26,748 nt of DNA from an uncultured Collinsella sp. (GTDB taxonomy: Bacteria > Actinomycetota > Coriobacteriia > Coriobacteriales > Coriobacteriaceae), in contig UQIC01000029.1 in assembly GCA_900540985.1 (NCBI GenBank), positions 1 to 26,748 on the forward strand. The letters are read 5' to 3'. Positions 1-8,436 of the stretch are shown here, one piece after another. A program made the translations under genes and the position numbers. The notes beneath the pieces are model-generated. The model searched no databases and was not told the DNA's origin. It saw only the letters and a list, made by a program, of their open reading frames with translations. Positions within the stretch are counted from its first letter, which is position 1. The number at the start of each line of letters is the position of its first letter.

Positions 1-573
1 CGGCTCGCCTTCTGCTTGTGGCTTTGCCTCATCGAAATTGAAGATCATGATGGCGCAGTTGGGGAGTTTTGCTGGGAGCTCGAAGCCCTCTGGGGCTGCA
101 GCCTTGGTGAATTGGCGGCTGGCGCTGCCGTGGCTTACTGCTAGAAGGGTTTCGATGCCCTCGGAGCCCATGATATTGGTGAGAGTGTCCACCATGCGCT
201 CTTGCAGCGCGCGGCTTCCTTCTCCTCCGAAGGGGACCAGGTCCTCGCCCGGATCCCAAACGTCGGTGGGCAGGGCGTCGTGCGGGCCTTCTTCGAAGGT
301 GCCGTAGCTGCGCTCGATAATGCCTTCACAGGGCTCGACTGCGGCGTCCGGGCCAAGGAGTTCGGTTGCGACGAGCTGAGCTGTGTCCATGGCTCGACCC
401 AAAGGCGACGAGACCACTTTGTCGGGGACTACGTCGTGGGCCTTGAGCCATGCGGCTGCCATTCCCGCTTGTTTGCGGCCAAGGTCGGTCAGCGGCGAAT
501 CGCAGCGGCCCTGGACCAGCTTTTTGACGTTGAACTCCGTCTGACCGTGGCGGAGTAGGTATAGTCGCTTCAT
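1..573 (-). CDS. Histidine phosphatase family protein (3' end cut by window edge)
   Basis: This is a phosphohydrolase of the phosphoglycerate-mutase-like histidine phosphatase family. In this family a phospho-histidine intermediate forms on the first His; the substrate here cannot be told. The frame is open for 191 codons from the ATG at 573 to the window edge, with no stop. The protein opens with the RHG motif (R8-H9-G10, then QTEFN), has SPLGR with R60, a glutamate in IIERSYG (E87), and the second catalytic histidine in SHGS (H148), so all core residues are present. A purine-rich ribosome site (AAGGGGA) precedes the ATG. It lies 39 bases downstream of the cation exporter on the same strand and is probably cotranscribed with it. 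Cobalamin-pathway, mutase-like and general phosphatase roles cannot be separated. Confidence 0.88.
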   Translation of the reverse strand, partial: MKRLYLLRHGQTEFNVKKLVQGRCDSPLTDLGRKQAGMAAAWLKAHDVVPDKVVSSPLGRAMDTAQLVATELLGPDAAVEPCEGIIERSYGTFEEGPHDALPTDVWDPGEDLVPFGGEGSRALQERMVDTLTNIMGSEGIETLLAVSHGSASRQFTKAAAPEGFELPAKLPNCAIMIFNFDEAKPQAEGEP

Positions 574-612
574 GCTCTCCCCTTCTGTATAACTTGCTTT
601 GCCGGCACAGCC

Positions 613-1767
613 TTACTCGTGGGTATGCCCTACGTAGTCTTCGTCGATCGTAATCTTGGCAATCGACTTGGGATATTCCGATTCGACCCGTTGTGCCAGC
701 GCGTGCTTTAAGTCTTCGGCACTCATCTGCAGATCCGAGGGACGCACGCAGTCAAAGATCACGTTGGTGTGCGTGGGGCCCGGCACACAGCGCAAATCAT
801 GAATCGAAAGGCGGCTATCGATCTCTTGAGCCATAGCGTTGATGCGCAAGCGCATGCTCGCCACCTTTGGATCGTCGGTCACGATGGGGTCGTAGTGAAG
901 TGTGACAATCATGCCGTCTTCGTTCCTAAACGACTGCTCGATGTTATCGAGCGTGTCGTGACTTTCCAGCGGGCTAGCCTCGGCCGCCATCTCGGCGTGC
1001 GCACTTGCAAACTTCCTGCCCGGACCGTAATCGTGAACCATCAGGTCATGAACGCCCAAAACGCCGGGATAGCTCATGATCTTGTCTCGGATGTGCTTGA
1101 CCAGCTTAGGATCGGGCGCCTGACCCAAAAGCGGGCTCACCGTATCCTGGATAAGCTCAAAACCGCTCCAGCCAATATAGGCGCCAACGGCAAGACCGAC
1201 CCATGCGTCAAGATTGATGTGCGTCACCTGGGAAACAATTGCGCACGCCAGCACAGCACCCGTAGCAAGAACATCGTTCTTTGAGTCCTGAGCCGTCGCA
1301 TGCAGCGTCTCGGACTCAATGCGGTCACCGAGCTTTTGGTTGAGGGCTGCCATCCAAAGCTTAACAATCATCGAAAGCACCAAAACTGCCACCAGGGCAA
1401 GCGAGAACTCGACAGGTTCGGGGTGGATGACGCGCTCGACCGAGGACTTCACCAGCTCAACGCCAATCAGCAGCACGAGTGCCGCCACGACCAGACCCGA
1501 GAGATACTCGTAGCGACCGTGGCCGTAAGGATGCTCGGGGTCGGCCGGCTTGCTCGCCAGCTTAAAGCCCAGTACGCTCACGATATTCGAGCTGGCATCG
1601 GACAGGTTGTTCATGGCGTCCGCCACAATCGAAACCGATCCCGACAGCACGCCAATCGCGCCCTTCGCAGCACATAGTGCCACATTGGCGAGAATACATA
1701 CCACGCCCGTTAACGTGCCCACGCACGCACGGTCACCCTGTGCGCGCTTAACAATCCACTCGACCAT
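613..1767 (-). CDS. Cation diffusion facilitator (CDF) family metal exporter
   Basis: This is a membrane antiporter that exports divalent metal from the cytoplasm. It is 384 residues long. An N-terminal membrane domain spans about residues 15-215, followed by a cytoplasmic ferredoxin-like domain (about 215-384) that ends in a His-containing tail. The transport site should be the pair in helix 2 (N53 and D57 in NNLSD) and the pair in helix 5 (D161 and D165 in DSKND). The family's conserved HPYGHGRYEY stretch follows helix 2. The Asn-Asp/Asp-Asp site differs from the DxxxD/HxxxD site of zinc exporters such as YiiP and is closer to what is reported for manganese-type CDFs, so manganese export is a reasonable guess. 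The ATG at 1767 follows a G-rich ribosome site. The histidine phosphatase lies just downstream. Confidence 0.9.
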   Translation of the reverse strand: MVEWIVKRAQGDRACVGTLTGVVCILANVALCAAKGAIGVLSGSVSIVADAMNNLSDASSNIVSVLGFKLASKPADPEHPYGHGRYEYLSGLVVAALVLLIGVELVKSSVERVIHPEPVEFSLALVAVLVLSMIVKLWMAALNQKLGDRIESETLHATAQDSKNDVLATGAVLACAIVSQVTHINLDAWVGLAVGAYIGWSGFELIQDTVSPLLGQAPDPKLVKHIRDKIMSYPGVLGVHDLMVHDYGPGRKFASAHAEMAAEASPLESHDTLDNIEQSFRNEDGMIVTLHYDPIVTDDPKVASMRLRINAMAQEIDSRLSIHDLRCVPGPTHTNVIFDCVRPSDLQMSAEDLKHALAQRVESEYPKSIAKITIDEDYVGHTHE

Positions 1768-1844
1768 CTACATCCGCCCCCACGGTACTACCTATATATC
1801 TATTGCTCAAACGGATTGTAGTGTAGCCACTTTGTCCCCCAGAT

Positions 1845-1880
1845 ACAAAAAGGCCGCAACCCACACGAGCCGCGGCCTTG
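1845..1880 (-). terminator. Intrinsic terminator after the EIIC gene
   Basis: On the minus strand AAGGCCGC pairs with GCGGCCTT across a loop of about 14 bases, and the stem is followed by five T residues. It lies about 40 bases past the EIIC stop codon and separates that gene from the CDF gene downstream. Confidence 0.85.
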
Positions 1881-1917
1881 GAGCATGACAAAGGAATCGT
1901 CCTTTTGTTGTACAGGT

Positions 1918-3132
1918 TTATGCGCTTGTTTCAGCAGCGCTTGCCACTGTTTCGGGCGAATCGGCTCCGTCCACCGTCGCCCGCCCCTTCGTCGGCACCA
2001 CGCCAAAGCAGTAGCTCAGCGCCGCAGACACCGCAAATGCCGTGCCGCCGGCAACGCAGCACCACAGCAGGTTCGAAATACCGCCCGTGGCAAAGCCAAT
2101 GACCATAAGGACATTCGTCATGCCGATGGTATAAGCCGTAACGTGGCCCACGGCCGCAACAAGTCCTCCGACGGCGCCGCCAATGGCCATGCACGTCAAG
2201 CACCTGCCATATTTAAAGCCGCAACCGTACAGCGCCGGCTCGCTTACGCCGCCAAGCACGCCCGAGATCGAATAGCCCAGCATGAGCGCCTTCTCGTCCT
2301 TATCCGCAACGCGGAGCGACGCACCAAAGGGCATGCCCCAAACGGCGAACGTCGCCATCGTCGCGGCGATCAGAATGCACGAATCCGTTCCCACACTCAT
2401 AAACTGCGCATACGCGAGCGATAGGACAACGTTACTGACGCCCGCGATCTTTAGGAACTCCCAGCCCGCGGCAAGCCCCATGAGCGTGAGCAGCGACACG
2501 ATGCCACCGGAATTGCCAAGCATAAACATAAGCTGGCCCAACAGCATACCCAGATAGCTGCCCGCCGGCGCCGTAATACACAGCGACACCGGAACCATGA
2601 CAAGCATGGTCGCAAACGGTACAAAAGAAAACGCCACAGCCTGAGGGATAGTGCGCTGAAAGAAACACTCCACTCGCCATAGCACGGGCACCGAGATGAG
2701 AACCGGAATAACAGTCGTCGTGTAATCGTTGATCGGCGCGGGAAACAGACCATACACGGAAGTCATCGATGCCCCCGTCGTCGATGCGGCATCGACGAGC
2801 TTAAGCAAATCGGGCGCAATCAATACGCCGCCCAGCATCATACCCAGCTGCTCCGAGCAACCGAGCTGGCGGGCGGCCGCCCAACCAAGATAAATGGGCA
2901 AAAAGTAGTAGCCGGCGTTATAGAGCCAACTGTAGAACAGGCGATAGATATCGGAATCGGCAGACCACAGGCCCAGCATGCCTTCGCCCATAATGACGGC
3001 GACGGTGCGAAACAGCGCCGCGCAGACAATAAACGGCAGCGCCGACATCATACTTTTGGACAGATAGTCCACCACGGCCATGGCGTTTGATGAGACCGTC
3101 GTTGTAAACGAGGTGTTAGAGACTTGTGACAT
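1918..3132 (-). CDS. Orphan PTS sugar permease, EIIC domain only
   Basis: This is an integral membrane transport subunit of a phosphotransferase system, glucose/beta-glucoside superfamily. The 404-residue protein is almost wholly hydrophobic, with about ten membrane segments. It carries the family's sugar-binding loop as GVSEPALYG, with the conserved glutamate at E298. It has no EIIB cysteine domain and no EIIA histidine domain, so it must borrow these from other proteins or act in another way; the sugar is unknown. The start is the ATG at 3132, preceded by GGGAAAGG. An in-frame extension to 3330 would overlap accDA and is Ser/Arg-rich shadow sequence. The gene starts 40 bases after accDA ends, so it could be read from the fatty-acid operon, and it has its own terminator. 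The short C-terminal tail is polar. Confidence 0.85.
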   Translation of the reverse strand: MSQVSNTSFTTTVSSNAMAVVDYLSKSMMSALPFIVCAALFRTVAVIMGEGMLGLWSADSDIYRLFYSWLYNAGYYFLPIYLGWAAARQLGCSEQLGMMLGGVLIAPDLLKLVDAASTTGASMTSVYGLFPAPINDYTTTVIPVLISVPVLWRVECFFQRTIPQAVAFSFVPFATMLVMVPVSLCITAPAGSYLGMLLGQLMFMLGNSGGIVSLLTLMGLAAGWEFLKIAGVSNVVLSLAYAQFMSVGTDSCILIAATMATFAVWGMPFGASLRVADKDEKALMLGYSISGVLGGVSEPALYGCGFKYGRCLTCMAIGGAVGGLVAAVGHVTAYTIGMTNVLMVIGFATGGISNLLWCCVAGGTAFAVSAALSYCFGVVPTKGRATVDGADSPETVASAAETSA

Positions 3133-3177
3133 GGAACGCCTTTCCCAATGTGACATGCGGACTGTCCCTTTGTCACA
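3125..3177. repeat. TGTGACATG direct repeat plus inverted TGTCACA
   Basis: TGTGACATG occurs at 3125-3133 and again at 3149-3157, and an inverted TGTCACA lies at 3171-3177. The last two form a 7-bp dyad with a 15-base spacer. The block fills the accDA-EIIC gap, overlaps the EIIC start codon and contains the accDA stop codon. It could be a regulator site for EIIC or a remnant of a dispersed palindromic repeat. Confidence 0.5.
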
Positions 3178-4897
3178 TCGTGCGGTACTGACCGATTGCG
3201 CGGTACTTTTCGTAGCGGAGGTTTGTGAGGGTCGCGTCGTCGAGCTGCTCAAGCGTATCAAAGGCATCAAATGCCGAGGACATGACGGCACCGGCGATCT
3301 CCTCATGCGACAGGCCCCTATCGTCAACAATGCCGTCGATGATGCCGAGCGCCAACAGATCGGGGGCCGTGAGCTTCAGCGCCTCGGCGGCCTCATTCGC
3401 GCGCTCGGTATCCTTCCACAGGATCGACGCACAGGCCTCGGGGCTCACGACCGAATAGGCCGAGCTCGAGAGCATCAGAATACGGTCGGCCACGGACAGC
3501 GCCAGCGCGCCACCAGAGCCGCCTTCGCCCGTCACCACAGAAACGATCGGTGTCTTAAGACCGCTCATCTCCATGAGGTTCTGGGCAATCGCCTCGCCCT
3601 GGCCGCGCTCCTCGGCACCGATGCCGCAAAACGCGCCCGAAGTATCGACTAGACACAGGACCGGTCGTCCAAACTTCTCGGCCTGGCGCATAAGGCGACG
3701 CGCCTTGCGGTAGCCCTCGGGATGCGCCATGCCAAAGTTGCGGCGCATACGCTCTTTGGTCGTGGTGCCGCGCTCGATGGCGATGACCGTTACGGGGCGT
3801 CCGTCATTCCAGCCAATGCCAGCCACCACAGCGGCGTCGTCGCCAAAGTAACGGTCGCCGTGCAGCTCCACAAATCCATCCAGGCCCAGCGAGATCATCT
3901 CACCCGCCGTGGCGCGATCTGCCGAGCGGGTCTGCTTGACAATCTCGAGCGCGGTTTTTGGTGCCACCGAGCGCTTAAACAAGTGTCCTAGCTTTTTGCC
4001 TCGACGCCCCGTACGCACGATCTCGTGCGGAGCCCCCAGGCCGGGCGCGTGTCCTTCGTGCAGTGCCAGCAGCTCGCCTACCGTGAGTGCAATCTCGCCA
4101 CGCGGAACGACAGCGTCGCAAAAGCCGTGCTCCAGCAAAAACTCGGAGCGCTGGAATCCCTTGGGCAGGCGCTTGTGCATGTTCTGCTCGATCACGCGCG
4201 GGCCGGCAAATGCCGTCAGCGCATCGGGCTCGGCCAGGATAATGTCGCCCTCCATGGCAAAGCTCGCGGTTACGCCTCCGGTCGTGGGGTCGGTGAGCAC
4301 CGTGATATACAGGCCGCCCGCCTCGCCGTGGCGCCTAACCGCCGCAGAAATCTTGGCCATCTGCATGAGCGAGGTCACGCCCTCCTGCATGCGGGCGCCG
4401 CCCGATACGGTAAAGCCGACAATTGGCAATCCCAGCTCGGTCGCACGCTCAAATGTGCGGCAGATCTTCTCGCCCACCACGGAACCCATCGAGCCCATCA
4501 TAAAGTTGGCGTCCATAAAGAAGAGCGCCGTATCGCATCCGCAGATTTTGCCCTTGCCGCACACAACGGCATCGCGCTCGCCCGAACGCTCGACCGCGCC
4601 CTTGAGCTTGTCGGCATAACCGGGAAACGAGAGGAAGTCCTCCGATGCCAGATTGGCATCCCATTCCTCAAACGTGCCCTCGTCGACTGTCATGCCCAGG
4701 CGCGCACGACCGCTCACGCGAAAATGCTTGCCGCAACGGGGGCAGACCTCGAGGTTGTCGTGCAGGCGCGCCTCATCGATCACACGACGGCACTCCGGGC
4801 ACTTGATAAACACGTGGCGCGCGGGGAACTCGGCGCACGACTCGGTTATCGGCCCCTCGAGGACGTTGACCGTCTTCGCTTTTCTATTCATCAGCAT
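3173..4897 (-). CDS. accDA: Fused acetyl-CoA carboxylase carboxyltransferase, beta-alpha (AccD-AccA)
   Basis: This transfers the carboxyl group from carboxybiotin on AccB to acetyl-CoA, giving malonyl-CoA for fatty-acid synthesis in the cytoplasm. One 574-residue chain carries both subunits. Residues about 1-290 are AccD-like, with the four-Cys zinc finger (C33, C36, C52, C55) and the GGARMQEG and DPTTGGV motifs of the CoA-binding core. Residues about 310-574 are AccA-like, with ELHGDR, DTSGA and GEGGSGGALA. E. coli makes these as two proteins; a single chain fixes the subunits at 1:1. The start at 4897 overlaps the accC stop, and a second in-frame ATG lies at 4891. It is the last biosynthetic gene of the operon. 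The stop falls inside the TGTGACA/TGTCACA dyad, so the final residues may have been shaped by that element. Confidence 0.95.
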   Translation of the reverse strand: MLMNRKAKTVNVLEGPITESCAEFPARHVFIKCPECRRVIDEARLHDNLEVCPRCGKHFRVSGRARLGMTVDEGTFEEWDANLASEDFLSFPGYADKLKGAVERSGERDAVVCGKGKICGCDTALFFMDANFMMGSMGSVVGEKICRTFERATELGLPIVGFTVSGGARMQEGVTSLMQMAKISAAVRRHGEAGGLYITVLTDPTTGGVTASFAMEGDIILAEPDALTAFAGPRVIEQNMHKRLPKGFQRSEFLLEHGFCDAVVPRGEIALTVGELLALHEGHAPGLGAPHEIVRTGRRGKKLGHLFKRSVAPKTALEIVKQTRSADRATAGEMISLGLDGFVELHGDRYFGDDAAVVAGIGWNDGRPVTVIAIERGTTTKERMRRNFGMAHPEGYRKARRLMRQAEKFGRPVLCLVDTSGAFCGIGAEERGQGEAIAQNLMEMSGLKTPIVSVVTGEGGSGGALALSVADRILMLSSSAYSVVSPEACASILWKDTERANEAAEALKLTAPDLLALGIIDGIVDDRGLSHEEIAGAVMSSAFDAFDTLEQLDDATLTNLRYEKYRAIGQYRTM

Positions 4898-6227
4898 AGA
4901 GATGCCCCATCAGATCGGTGTGGTACATGCCCGACAAGAACTCGTCGTTTGCCAGCACGTCGAGCTGAAGCTCGCTGTTTTCGCTCACGCCCTCAATCAC
5001 GAGCTCGCCCAGGGCCGAGCGCATCTTGCGAATAGCGCCGTCACGCGTGGGCGCACACACGATGAGCTTCCCGAGCATGGAGTCGTAGTACGGCGGGACG
5101 TTCGCACCGGTAAACATGGCGGAATCCCAGCGCACGCGCGGACCACCCGGCACACGCAACGCGGTGACCGTTCCGCATGACGGCAGAAAGTCCGGCGTTT
5201 CGGCATTGATGCGGCACTCCATGGCGTGGTTGCGGACCGGCATGTCCTCCTGCTCAAAGGGCAGAGGCTGGCCGGCCGCCACGCGCAGCTGCCACTTGAC
5301 CAAGTCGGTATCGGTCACAAACTCCGTAACCGGATGCTCCACCTGCAAGCGCGTGTTCATTTCCATAAAGTAGAAATTGCCGTCGTCCGAATACAAGAAC
5401 TCGATGGTACCGGCTCCTTCGTAGCCGACGGCGCGAGCCAGGTCACGCGCCGCCTTGTGCATGCGAGCACGAATGTCGTCGTGTCCGTCGAGGCACGGCG
5501 CGGGGCTCTCCTCGATCAGCTTTTGGTTGCGGCGCTGCACCGAGCACTCGCGCTCGCCGAGCGAAAACACATGGCCCTGCTTATCGGCCATAATCTGCAC
5601 CTCAACGTGATGCGCCGGCGCGACGAACTTCTCCATGTAGCACTCGCCGTCGCCAAAAACGGCCTCTCCCTCGGCACGCGCCTCGATGAACGCCTTTGCC
5701 GCATCTTCCACGCGCTCGACCTTGCGAATGCCGCGACCGCCACCGCCTGCACGCGCCTTAATAAGCACGGGGCAGCCGATGCGCTCGGCCTCGGCCGTTG
5801 CCTCCTCGGGGCTTTTGAGCAAATCGCAGCCTGGCACGATGGGCACGCCCGCCGCGGCAGCCGTTCGACGTGCGGCGTCCTTGTCACCCATGCTGTCAAT
5901 CACCTCGGCCGAAGGACCGACAAACGCCAGGCCATACTTGTCGCAGTCGCGCACGAAGCTCGCCTTCTCGGAGAAAAAGCCATAGCCGGGATGAATTGCC
6001 TTAGCTCCCGACTTTACGGCACAGGTGAGCACGGCATCGTCGTTGAGGTAGCTCTCGGCAAGACGCGGGCCGCCGATGCAATACGCCTCGTCGGCAAGCT
6101 GCACGTGCAGCGCGTCCGCATCGGCCGTGGAGTAGACGGCGACGGTCTTGATGCCCATATCGCGGCACGCGCGGATAACACGGACCGCGACTTCGCCGCG
6201 GTTGGCGATGAGCACTTTGTCGAACAT
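4884..6227 (-). CDS. accC: Acetyl-CoA carboxylase, biotin carboxylase subunit
   Basis: This is an ATP-grasp enzyme that carboxylates the biotin carried by AccB using ATP and bicarbonate. The protein is 447 residues, the usual length. It begins MFDKVLIANRGE, typical of the N-terminal Rossmann-like domain. It has the flexible Gly-rich ATP loop ARAGGGGRGI and the catalytic block EMNTRLQVEHPVTE with its conserved Glu and Arg. The ATG at 6227 is preceded by AAGGAAGG and lies 10 bases after the fabZ stop; an in-frame upstream extension to 6338 runs into fabZ and is rejected. Its 3' end overlaps accDA, which suggests translational coupling of the carboxylase subunits. Confidence 0.97.
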   Translation of the reverse strand: MFDKVLIANRGEVAVRVIRACRDMGIKTVAVYSTADADALHVQLADEAYCIGGPRLAESYLNDDAVLTCAVKSGAKAIHPGYGFFSEKASFVRDCDKYGLAFVGPSAEVIDSMGDKDAARRTAAAAGVPIVPGCDLLKSPEEATAEAERIGCPVLIKARAGGGGRGIRKVERVEDAAKAFIEARAEGEAVFGDGECYMEKFVAPAHHVEVQIMADKQGHVFSLGERECSVQRRNQKLIEESPAPCLDGHDDIRARMHKAARDLARAVGYEGAGTIEFLYSDDGNFYFMEMNTRLQVEHPVTEFVTDTDLVKWQLRVAAGQPLPFEQEDMPVRNHAMECRINAETPDFLPSCGTVTALRVPGGPRVRWDSAMFTGANVPPYYDSMLGKLIVCAPTRDGAIRKMRSALGELVIEGVSENSELQLDVLANDEFLSGMYHTDLMGHLYADE

Positions 6228-6237
6228 GAAGCCTTCC

Positions 6238-6660
6238 TTAACTTTCGTGCATGAGTGCAAAAGACATATCGGCGCGGCAGCAAACCTCACCGTTGACGCT
6301 CGCAGTACCCGTCGCAAAGCGGAACGGCCCGCGCGCACGCGTGATGGAGCACACCAGATCTACCGTGTCGCCCGGGCGCACCGGACGCTTAAAGCGCACC
6401 TTGTCCAGACTCGTGTAGAACGGCGTCGCGCCGCGCGCCTCCTCATCGCCCATCAGCAGCACGCAGCAGTTCTGGGCGAGCATCTCACACTGAATCACGC
6501 CGGGGACGACCGGATTTCCCGGAAAATGCCCCTGCAAAAAGTACTCGTCGCCCGTAATCGTGATCTTGCCGTGGGCCTCGTCGCCCACCAGCTCGGCCTC
6601 GTCGAGCAAAAGCATCGGCTCGCGATGCGGCAACAGCTCCTTGAGCTCTTCTTTGTTCAT
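6238..6660 (-). CDS. fabZ: 3-hydroxyacyl-ACP dehydratase FabZ
   Basis: This hot-dog-fold dehydratase converts 3-hydroxyacyl-ACP to trans-2-enoyl-ACP in each elongation cycle. It has 140 residues from the ATG at 6660, which follows AGGTGAT at good spacing. A GTG three codons upstream is possible but less likely. The signature HFPGNPVVPGVIQCEMLAQ is intact, with catalytic H45 and E59. It sits 9 bases after accB and 10 before accC, inside the acc block as in streptococci. No FabA or FabM isomerase is visible in the window, so the source of unsaturated fatty acids is not explained here. Confidence 0.96.
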   Translation of the reverse strand: MNKEELKELLPHREPMLLLDEAELVGDEAHGKITITGDEYFLQGHFPGNPVVPGVIQCEMLAQNCCVLLMGDEEARGATPFYTSLDKVRFKRPVRPGDTVDLVCSITRARGPFRFATGTASVNGEVCCRADMSFALMHES

Positions 6661-6669
6661 GGATATCAC

Positions 6670-7146
6670 CTATCCGATCCTCATGAGGCAGCTGCCGAAC
6701 TCCACGAGGTCGCCGTCGGCCACGCAGATCTCGAGCACCTCGCCATCCGCCTCTGCCGTCACCTCGTTGAGAACCTTCATGGCCTCGATGATGCAGAGGG
6801 TCTCGCCGGCCTTGACCTTGGAGCCCACGTGCACAAACGGCTCGTCGCCCGGCGCCGGGGCAGCGTAGAAAACGCCGACCATGGGAGCGGTCACCTCGGT
6901 GCCCTTGGGCTCCGGTGCGGCGGCAGGCGCCTGCGCGGCGGGCTCCGGTGCGGCGGCAGGCATGGCGACAGGAGCCACCGCCGGAGCAGTCACGGCACCC
7001 GGCATAGGCATGGGCACGGCAACCGGCTGCGCGGCGCTCGCGCGCTCGAGTTCGACCGCGGTGCCATCGGGCTCCTCAACGCGTACGCGCGTGAGGCCGC
7101 GGTCCTCCATCACATCGACTATCTCGGCAAGTCTTTTGGAATCCAT
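6670..7146 (-). CDS. accB: Biotin carboxyl carrier protein of acetyl-CoA carboxylase
   Basis: This swinging-arm protein moves carboxybiotin from AccC to AccDA. It has 158 residues: a short N-terminal helical segment (1-35), a flexible Ala/Pro-rich linker (about 38-82), and the biotinyl domain (84-158). The domain carries EAMKV, with K124 as the lysine modified by BirA, and the upstream thumb-region APMVG. The ATG at 7146 follows GAGGAG, and the gene starts 3 bases after fabF ends. BirA is encoded just outside the operon on the other strand, so the modifying enzyme and its substrate are linked. Confidence 0.97.
   Translation of the reverse strand: MDSKRLAEIVDVMEDRGLTRVRVEEPDGTAVELERASAAQPVAVPMPMPGAVTAPAVAPVAMPAAAPEPAAQAPAAAPEPKGTEVTAPMVGVFYAAPAPGDEPFVHVGSKVKAGETLCIIEAMKVLNEVTAEADGEVLEICVADGDLVEFGSCLMRIG
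6907..6961. repeat. In-frame 33-bp repeat in the AccB linker
   Basis: A 22-base GC-rich unit at 6907-6928 recurs exactly at 6940-6961, an offset of 33 bases or 11 codons. It encodes the repeated AAAPEP blocks of the Ala/Pro linker. Slippage here would change linker length without breaking frame. Confidence 0.75.
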
Positions 7147-7149
7147 GCT

Positions 7150-8397
7150 CTAGCTCCTCGTGTATCTACGCAGCGCGATGGCGGCGTTGTGCCCGCCAAA
7201 GCCCAGGTTGGTCGAAAGCGCCCAGGTAAGGTCGGCGCGAACCGCGCGATTGGGCGTGTAATCAAGATCGCAGGCGGGATCGGGCGTATGGTAGTTAATG
7301 GTCGGGGGCACCACGCCCTGCTCGAGCGCCATGGCACAGGCCATGACCTCGATGGCACCCGTAGCACCGATCATGTGGCCGGTCATCGACTTGGTCGACG
7401 AGACGTGCGCGGCGCGTGCCGCGTCCTCGCCGAGCGCTCGTTTGATGCCCGCCGTCTCGGACGAATCGTTGAGCTTGGTCGAGGTGCCGTGGGCGTTGAT
7501 GTAGAGGCCTTCGGAAGGCTTAACGTCGCCCTCGGCCACCGCCAGCGATATCGCACGGGCGATACCTGCCGCGTCCGGGTCGGGACTCGTGATGTGGTAG
7601 GCGTCATCGGTGTTGCCGTAGCCCACGACCTCGGCGTAAATGTGCGCACCGCGGGCCTGTGCGTGCTCCATACCCTCGAGCACGAGCACGCAGGCGCCCT
7701 CGCCCATCACAAAGCCGTCGCGGTCTGCATCGAACGGGCGGCAGGCCGTCGCGGGATCGGGGTTGGTGGTCAATGCGCGGCAGGACGTAAAGCCCGCAAC
7801 GGCATCGGGGATAATTGCGGCCTCGGCGCCGCCGGCCAGGATTGCATCGGCATAGCCGTGCTTGATGGCGCGGAACGCCTCACCCACCGCATGGGCAGAA
7901 GTCGCGCAGGCAGTCACGACGGGCAGAGTCGGGCCCTTTGCCTTATGGCGAATCGCAATGTTGCCCGAAGCCATGTTGGGAATCATCATCGCAATCATGT
8001 AGGGTGATGCGCGACGAGGCCCGCGGTCGGCAATCGTATGGACGTTGTCGACAAGCGTCTGCATGCCGCCCACGCCCGAGCCCACATAGACGCCCAGGCG
8101 ATCGCGATCGACCGCGCCCTCAACATCGAGGCCCGCATCGTGCATGGCCTCGTCCGACGCCGCCATCGCAAACTGAACACAGGGGTCGAGATGTTTGGCG
8201 TCATGCTTGCCAAAGTACTCGTTGCCGTCAAAACCTTTGACCTCGGCCGCCACCTTGACGGCAAATGCATCGGTATCAAAGTGCGTGATCGGACCGATGC
8301 CACACGTTCCGGCACACATGGCCGCCCAGGTGGCAAGCGCGGTGTTGCCAAGCGGCGACACGGCACCGATTCCGGTGATTGCAACTCTCTGTTCCAT
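7150..8397 (-). CDS. fabF: 3-oxoacyl-ACP synthase II
   Basis: This condensing enzyme elongates acyl-ACP with malonyl-ACP. From the ATG at 8397 the protein has 415 residues, the normal KAS II length. The catalytic triad is complete: C164 in VVTACATS, H303 in NAHGTST and H341 in MTGHMIGA, with the Lys of the STKSMTGH motif. AGGAG sits 6 bases before this ATG; an adjacent ATG at 8400 would be only 3 bases away, and one at 8415 has no good ribosome site. The gene follows fabG by about 40 bases and leads directly into accB. Confidence 0.96.
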   Translation of the reverse strand: MEQRVAITGIGAVSPLGNTALATWAAMCAGTCGIGPITHFDTDAFAVKVAAEVKGFDGNEYFGKHDAKHLDPCVQFAMAASDEAMHDAGLDVEGAVDRDRLGVYVGSGVGGMQTLVDNVHTIADRGPRRASPYMIAMMIPNMASGNIAIRHKAKGPTLPVVTACATSAHAVGEAFRAIKHGYADAILAGGAEAAIIPDAVAGFTSCRALTTNPDPATACRPFDADRDGFVMGEGACVLVLEGMEHAQARGAHIYAEVVGYGNTDDAYHITSPDPDAAGIARAISLAVAEGDVKPSEGLYINAHGTSTKLNDSSETAGIKRALGEDAARAAHVSSTKSMTGHMIGATGAIEVMACAMALEQGVVPPTINYHTPDPACDLDYTPNRAVRADLTWALSTNLGFGGHNAAIALRRYTRS

Positions 8398-8436
8398 CAT
8401 GGTCTCCTCATTCAAGCCGTTCTTCGGCCCTGGTTT

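Noticed and set aside
3133..3330. N-terminal extension of the EIIC protein
   Set aside because: The extra 66 residues overlap accDA, are Ser/Arg-rich and lack membrane character; the ATG at 3132 has a good ribosome site.
6148..8007. A 619-codon plus-strand frame across accC, fabZ, accB and fabF
   Set aside because: It overlaps four confident genes on the other strand and its translation is Arg/His/Gly-rich with no family signature.
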